Assembly: GCA_035079385.1 (NCBI GenBank)
Contig: JAVHKY010000004.1
Location: forward strand, 14,229,001 to 14,293,000
Direction: 5' to 3'
Source of the DNA: Aspidiotus rigidus
Lineage: Eukaryota; Arthropoda; Insecta; Hemiptera; Diaspididae
Length of the DNA stretch: 64,000 nucleotides
The position numbers and the translations under genes are program-made. Shown piece by piece: positions 58,190 to 64,000 of the stretch. Under the pieces are notes generated by a model, which saw only the letters and a list, made by a program, of their open reading frames with translations, did no database searches and was not told the origin of the DNA. Within the stretch, counting starts at the first letter, position 1; every line of letters begins with the position of its first letter.

Positions 58190-58628
58190 ACGGTGACTTC
58201 ATCCTCTCACTCATCAATCAGCTGCCTTGCTCAAAGAGTGGAGACAAGAGTGTGAAGAAGCAGTGCGCGGTGCTGTCTGTCTGTTGATCATAGCGATATC
58301 GCTGTATCAAGTGCCTAATATTTCGAGTTCGACGGAAGTTTTGTAGTTAGAACGTGCTGAGTATGACGATTTTATCGCGGTGACATTATCGTAGAAAATC
58401 AAAATAATTCCTGATGGCGTGAACACGAAGAGCCCGATACGAAAAGTCGAGCTTTTATTACATTGAAACTGTCCATTGTGTTATTCGTGTTACTTTCAAA
58501 TTTTTAAAAACTGTTCGGCGAATCTGAAATTTAATCCGATCACTTGCAAGTACCTGTAACCTGTTGGCATGAAGCGGTGACGATAAGTTTTTGATAACAG
58601 AATTCTTAATTCACTTTCGACAGAAAAC
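58190..58628 (+). promoter_or_regulatory. CpG-containing leader of the gene at 58629
   Basis: Less AT-rich than its surroundings, with frequent CpG; likely promoter and 5' UTR. No core motif placed. Confidence 0.35.
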
Positions 58629-58720
58629 ATGGCCCATCCGAGACCAGATATTCCGATTGGTATTTCCATAGTTCAAAAGTGTTTTCGAAATACCGTGATA
58701 ACTAGTCATAAACATGTTTG
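58629..58720 (+). CDS. First coding exon of an unrecognised gene
   Basis: ATG in the context AAAACATGG, 30 codons (MAHPRPDIPIGISIVQ, then KCFRNTVITSHKHV), and a strong donor (GTTTG|GTGAGTATA, phase 2) after 58720. No family recognised and no downstream exon identified; the first intron would be long, possibly running out of the window. The leader at 58190-58628 supports a real transcript start. Confidence 0.45.
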
Positions 58721-61700
58721 GTGAGTATAAGAGTGCCTTTTTCTTGTTATATATTTTTTCGAAATATACCTCCGAATATGTTGACCCCCTCGAGTAATGT
58801 GTAACTGCGAACAAATTGGGAAGTTGTGAAACGATGGGGAGTTTTTCGGCGTAGTAGACTATTCACGAGTATGTTTCAAAATCCAAGTGTAATTCATCGA
58901 ACTGTCTGTTTGGAACAGTTCTTGTTAATGTTTTATTTGGCTTACGCGAGGACGTACTCTAGTCAGTGGTGAGTTTGAACTCTCAGCTGAGTGCCAAAAT
59001 TTCACGTTTCGGTCGAATTATTGCTCGAGCCAAAATACGTGTCCCATATCCGATAGTAAGAAAATCGAATTCTAGAGAAAATTAGCTTAGAAACCAAGAA
59101 TTTTCGAGCTTTGTGTACTGTTTTCTTTCTTCCCTCGTCTACATGAGGTGATGTGGCAATGTTTGTAACACGACCTAGTTGAAGAGTCGTAAATCATTTT
59201 CCCAGTAACCTCTTGAGTCGAACTGTTGACGCCAATTCTGCCCTCCCGACAACCATCAACTCGTATGAACCTAGACTTTGATAAGAAAGGGACCTTCGAA
59301 TTAGCAGAGTGAATTTCTCGACGTCGGCTTACAGATCCCTTTTATCAAATTCGTTCTTTTGTTAAAATGTTCAGAAAACTAAGGAACCTGTAAATATTTG
59401 TCTAAAGACATTTCTAATAAAATCCTTTCATAATAATCGTTATACGGGTTCATTTTTCAGCCATTGATTGAAACAAACTTTCAAAACATTCACTTCCCTA
59501 TTATACTATTTGTTATCGTACAATAGTTCCTTTACGTTTAGCCTTGAAAAATCGGTCTATCAAAATCGTGGACAGGTTGGTGATAAGTTTATTAATAAAA
59601 TTTCTCTTGGGCGCGGAAATTTTGCAACACTATACTATGATTGTTACTCGATTACTTGATAAGAGTCTACTTTATTATCGTTAGGGAGAAAATATTCGAA
59701 GTGAGCAATGTTATGGTCACTAGATTTCAAAAATTAAGTAGTGTAGTTCAATATTTCGAGGTAAATATTATAGAAGGTACGCTTTTCTGGTTGGTACGAA
59801 GAGTTGATATTTATGTCCGGAAGTTGTAAATAGGATTTTTTTGCAGATTAAAAAACTGTTTTGGCACAAAAAATGTAACGGCAAAGTACATGTTGCGATT
59901 TTTTTTAATGTGCTTAGAAATTTCTATTTGAATTTATAAAGAATATAGGTATTCAATTTCTTGGTAGTGGGTTGTTCGTATGAACAATATTTTGAAGCCG
60001 AGGATTGATTTTCCGTATCATTTTTAGGTTGCAAAATGATATTATAATGCTGTATCATTGTCAAGTATGGTTGATTATTACAACGCCAAAATTCTTTTAT
60101 GTACAATCTTCAGGTGTTTTTAGTTTATAGTACGAGGTATTGATTTACAGTACTTCAGTCTAATCAATCTTACAGCTACGCGTTCGTGTAATAAATTCAT
60201 ATTTTGTATGTTGATAAAACAAGTTCAATGTGAAAGCTTGGAGCTTGTATCACTATCAGACGAAGTAAAGAAGAAAGTTCTTTCTATTGTTTTCGAGAAG
60301 CATGGTTTTATCGCATTCCGATGTTTGTATTTGATGTAATCTTTGAAGTTCATTAATCTTTACGGGTTTGAGGAAATAACAAAGATCGTGTTTGTGGCAT
60401 CCTTTTCCGAAGTAAGTAGAACCAATGATATGGAAATGCTCTGAAATAGTCGATCTCAAATCTTGTTTCCATTTCATTCGTTGAATTACCTATAATTGTA
60501 CTCGCAAAATCAAACGTCTGGGAAATATTTCGTAGATGAGTTTTTCTCCTTCTTGATGGATATCCGTAGCTCCAGAGTAAGAAGATCAAAAGATTCCCAG
60601 AATTTCTGAAAAGATAATACGCTTTAAGAGTCTTGCATCTTTCGATCCTCCTGAAAAGGTAAAATTACAATAGACCTAGTTGGAAATTCAGGAATTTTTA
60701 TTTCTCGTAATTTGTTCGCTATTATAGTGAAACGTTTGATTAATATACGTCAAAAATGAACGAAGAAGTATACAAAATCTCGTAGCTCTGACGAATTTTA
60801 ATAATGCGCTTCTATCGAGTCGAGAAAAATACAACAGAATCGCCTAATTCAACTCCGACGTAAAACAACACGTTGAAGTGTCTTATCTCTATCTAATGTA
60901 GATAAACTCAATTCTCAAACAACGTCCTAAACTAAATACCATAAAATGTCGTCACCTTTTTTTCAGATCGTGTAAAACGAGTTATCGGTTACTCGAGCAA
61001 CAAAGAAATCTTTGCATCGAGAGTAGGATTTTTGTGTTTACACTCTGATGAAATGTCTCTGTAAAAAGTCGCAATCTTATTTCGGGCTCGATACGAAAAT
61101 AATATTGTCTGAAGGATCTGAAGGTGCTTAGAAATCTTACGTGCATAAAACTATTTTCGTGATACGAAGAGAGAGAGTTCTTAGAATAAGGGGTTTGGAA
61201 TGATGAGTATTTTTGACTCGATTTGTAATGAAATTTCGTGGAATAAACTCTTTTGTCATGGTAGACTATAAGATGGTTGATCGAAACGACGAATATTTGT
61301 TCGATTTCGGTTTGATATTTTGTTAACCTACCTGTCATCCCTGTGATGAAGATACCATACCCGATGGAAAGTTAGATTCTAGATGTATGACAAACCGAGT
61401 GTAAGAATCGTATTTAAATTCACGGAGGGCAGTCATTGACAGGAATCCCTTTTTTTTTAAATTCGTCGGTATCACTTGGGCAAGGTACTTAATGATGTCC
61501 TCGTATCTCTTTTAGCTATTAACGACAATCATCAATGCGTTTAATTCTCTTTTAGTCTACGCTGCGTACATAACTCTCCTGTCATTGGCCGATCGGCTGT
61601 TGGAGGGCACTCTAATAATAATAATAATAATAATAACTACAATCTAATCCAACAAGAGTATACCGATTACTCCAACAAACCCTGAACAACATCCTTGCAT

Positions 61701-61805
61701 GGTAGTTAGAATGCGGTTACAATTTTTGAGACTCGAATAACGTGAGCAATGCCTTGCTCATCAAAGTTTTTTGGACTGAGTGTAAGTAAATCAGAAGATC
61801 AGAGA
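58721..61805. other. Probably intronic; no feature recognised
   Basis: AT-rich. Open frames (59468, 59641, 60256-60589 and 60982-61338 on the minus strand) have no recognisable motif or splice context. A (TAA)n microsatellite of about eight repeats lies at 61613-61637. Confidence 0.45.
61613..61637. repeat. (TAA)n microsatellite
   Basis: About eight perfect units. Confidence 0.85.
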
Positions 61806-61945
61806 GAGGCTTCAAGATATTTTTACTGTTCTGTATCATACAACATAATTATCCTTGTACCGTACGTACTGAGGTATAGTAAAGATAAAACAGATTCCTA
61901 AGCATATAAATTTCCACTCGAAGATGCCGTATATTCATTTACACG
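61806..61945 (+). repeat. Dispersed duplicate, copy 1
   Basis: Matches 63150-63295 along about 140 bp: AGGCTTCAAGA, TTTACTGTTCTGTA(T/C)CATA, CTGAGGTATAGTAAAGATAA and GTATATTC blocks. Roughly 85 percent alike by eye; same orientation, 1.34 kb apart. Confidence 0.75.
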
Positions 61946-63149
61946 GCCATAGTGACATCAATGACGTCTCGACGTTGCACTCGTGATTTGAAAACCTAGA
62001 AGATACAAAATTCTCGCGGGATTGTTGAATTGAGTGGAGCTTTCCGATACCTATTTTCAGTCAATTATTGTCCTCTACTCGGCCATTTTGACTCACAATG
62101 AGGTCCTCGTCCTTAAGAAAAACCATTCGGTCATGCTGACTACAAATTCATTTCAATTTCTTTGGAAGGGTTGTCACCATTTCCAGCAATTCTCAGTCCA
62201 GATCGGCTAATCATTTTTGTTTCTCGTCAGTTTTTTCCATCAATATTCAAGAGCGATACGTTACCTTTAGTTGGGTCCATTTTCAGTTCATTCTTCCTCC
62301 AGTTGAATCGAGTTCGTTGATTTCAGAGTATACCGATAATTCAATCATATTTGGTAGGCTTATTGATCTGCGGTAAAAACAATTCGCAGTTTCAAGCACT
62401 CAGCTGCTATAGAATTCTTCAAACTTTGATTCGATGTTAATTTTTCAAAACTATTGTATTTGGCCATTGAAAGTTTTCAGCAGTGAACGTTTTTCATTGG
62501 GTGTTCATCTCATTATGAGCTCCATCCTATAATGAAATGGCTTACTGTACAGTTAACCATCGTGTTTGTTGACTTTCTCTTGGCCTCTCATTTAACGTTG
62601 TCGTTGGACGCTCAGTTGTATCAACTTATGTGACTCGTTTGTATATCATTGTCAGCAATCCGAGTCGAGCACCTGATCTTTTGCACAACTTGAGTGTATC
62701 ACTCTCTGTACATCATTGTGACAATCTTTTCATTACTTGAACGCGATTGTTCGTGACCCAGATATTCCAGTACGGTTGTTGGGTAAATCCTGGCAGACAG
62801 TTGAAAGTGAAGTTTCGGGTTATCTAGTAGAACCGCAAGTAGAACTTGATTAGAATGTCGATTCTGCAAATCCATTCTTCTTCTTTGGTTTTTCCAAAAT
62901 CGAATAACTTAGACAATACAGGTTCATTTTGTACAGACATATGTAAAACGTTCAGCAAAAGTTCGATTGTTTCCGTTGGCAAAGTGGCAAACGCGTTACT
63001 GAATCTCTTCGGCCATTGTGGACAAACTTGTCACCAATGATGAACTATAATGAACTTGAATTTGCGACAGTTTCTGTTGCTGGCATTCGAATTGTTTCAA
63101 TTTGTCGTCGATAAGACCTTGACCGGTGTCCGAGGGATCATCAAAGGCA

Positions 63150-63295
63150 AATGTAGGCTTCAAGAGATGTTTACTGTTCTGTACCATACAACCTAATGAT
63201 CGTACCGTACGCACTGAGGTATAGTAAAGATAATACAGATTGCTGAGTATATAAGTATCCACACGCAGATGCTGTATATTCCATTTACATGTATT
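63150..63295 (+). repeat. Dispersed duplicate, copy 2
   Basis: Partner of 61806-61945. The 110-codon minus-strand frame at 62996-63328 runs through it and is not supported as a gene. Confidence 0.75.
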
Positions 63296-63299
63296 GGAG

Positions 63300-64000
63300 T
63301 CCATTGTGGAGCAGAAAACCATTCTCAAATTTCTGAGTCACTCCTGTGTCTCCTTAACAGATGTGATCATAAACTACTCATTCATTTTTACAAAAGTTTG
63401 ATACGTGTCCATGTAGTCTTCTAGTTCTTTGATTTATGGTTTAGCGAGCAATTAGACACTATACAAGCCACTTCTCTCCGACTAGCGCTTTAAGCCATTC
63501 GCTCGAGTTCAAACAATAGTCTGTGTACTAGAAAGCTGTAGAACCCCATTCCCCTTCCGTTTTGCAGACTAATTAGGACTGTTGGCCTTTCAATATGCTC
63601 ATTTCAGTCCCTTTAACGACCCACCTTTCTTCGTCTTTAGAAACACACGCATCTCACTGGAACTTTCCCGCAATAAATCTCTAAAGCTCAATCCTTCTCT
63701 ACCAATCCACTCAATTATTTCTTCCTGGTTATTCACTCCACCAAACATTCGACTCGACACTATCGAAACTTCTCCAACTGATTTCATGACTTACTGTCTT
63801 TTTATCTTCCCAAGCACATCTCATAAATTTAGAACTATAGAACAGCTCAAATGCTAACTCGATATTGTACTGAAACTCAGTTCTATTGTTTCGGCAAAAC
63901 TACCCATATCTAGTTCTTGCAATTCTCCCTTGCCTATGAAAGAAAATTTCTCATTCGTAGGAACTCGCTTTCATTCCAACTTCCTACGAACCTACAACTC
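63300..64000. other. Pyrimidine-rich sequence, possible further LINE fragment
   Basis: Composition of 63560-64000 resembles the three LINE relics, and a 91-codon plus-strand frame is open at 63582-63857, but no RT or RNase H motif is visible. Confidence 0.3.

Noticed and set aside
60256..60589. Overlapping minus-strand frames with His and Cys residues
   Set aside because: No consistent motif spacing and no splice context.
62996..63328. 110-codon minus-strand frame
   Set aside because: Crosses the dispersed duplicate and shows no conserved motif.
1..64000. CRISPR arrays, rRNA, tRNA or bacterial operons
   Set aside because: No spaced identical short repeats, no rRNA or tRNA arms recognised, and gene structure is eukaryotic.

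Overview
The window is a stretch of an AT-rich animal nuclear genome. Genes are split by short GT-AG introns, transposable elements of several classes are abundant, and simple-sequence repeats, minisatellites and long inverted repeats are common. The element mix (BEL/Pao, Merlin, PIF/Harbinger-type MITE, degraded LINEs, a Helitron-like end) and the DOCK and Sm proteins fit an arthropod, probably an insect. A sap-feeding hemipteran such as a scale insect or mealybug is a guess, not something the sequence proves.

Layout. 1-2130: nothing recognised. 2131-6082: an old transposon with ~300 bp inverted arms and a broken minus-strand gene, into which a Merlin element (2754-3896, TSD GACTTTTT) jumped; a 504-bp tandem duplication sits beside it. 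6313-7660: a Helitron-like terminus and ~190-bp tandem repeats. 7690-24500: mostly non-coding, with two LINE relics, a MITE, a minisatellite, an (TTTA)-type tract and one candidate signal-anchor exon (13486-13609). 24570-25028 (minus): intronless SmB/SNRPB. 26215-38992 (minus): a complete DOCK6/7/8-type guanine nucleotide exchange factor, which I could assemble into 38 in-phase exons (2024 aa); its intron 10 holds a LINE relic. 39362-45189: an intact BEL/Pao retrotransposon with apparently identical 187-bp LTRs and TSD ACGCG, inserted just upstream of the DOCK start codon.

46740-49210: a GC-rich minisatellite, a 1.43-kb fold-back element and a 162-bp MITE. 49719-50618 (plus): an intronless RlaP/YcgL-type nucleotidyltransferase of bacterial affinity. 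52786-55268 (plus): a 13-exon divergent eIF4G-family protein with MIF4G and an MA3-like region. 56608-57153 (minus): a candidate small coiled-coil gene with an 8-residue repeat and a possible 17-bp micro-exon. 57586-58190: nested inverted repeats. 58629-58720 (plus): the first coding exon of an unrecognised gene with a long first intron. 58721-64000: largely featureless, with one dispersed duplicate.

The cellular genes (splicing, Rho-family GEF, translation, RNA-end nucleotidyl transfer) are independent housekeeping or regulatory loci, not a pathway. The mobile-element nesting and the possibly transferred nucleotidyltransferase are the notable biology.
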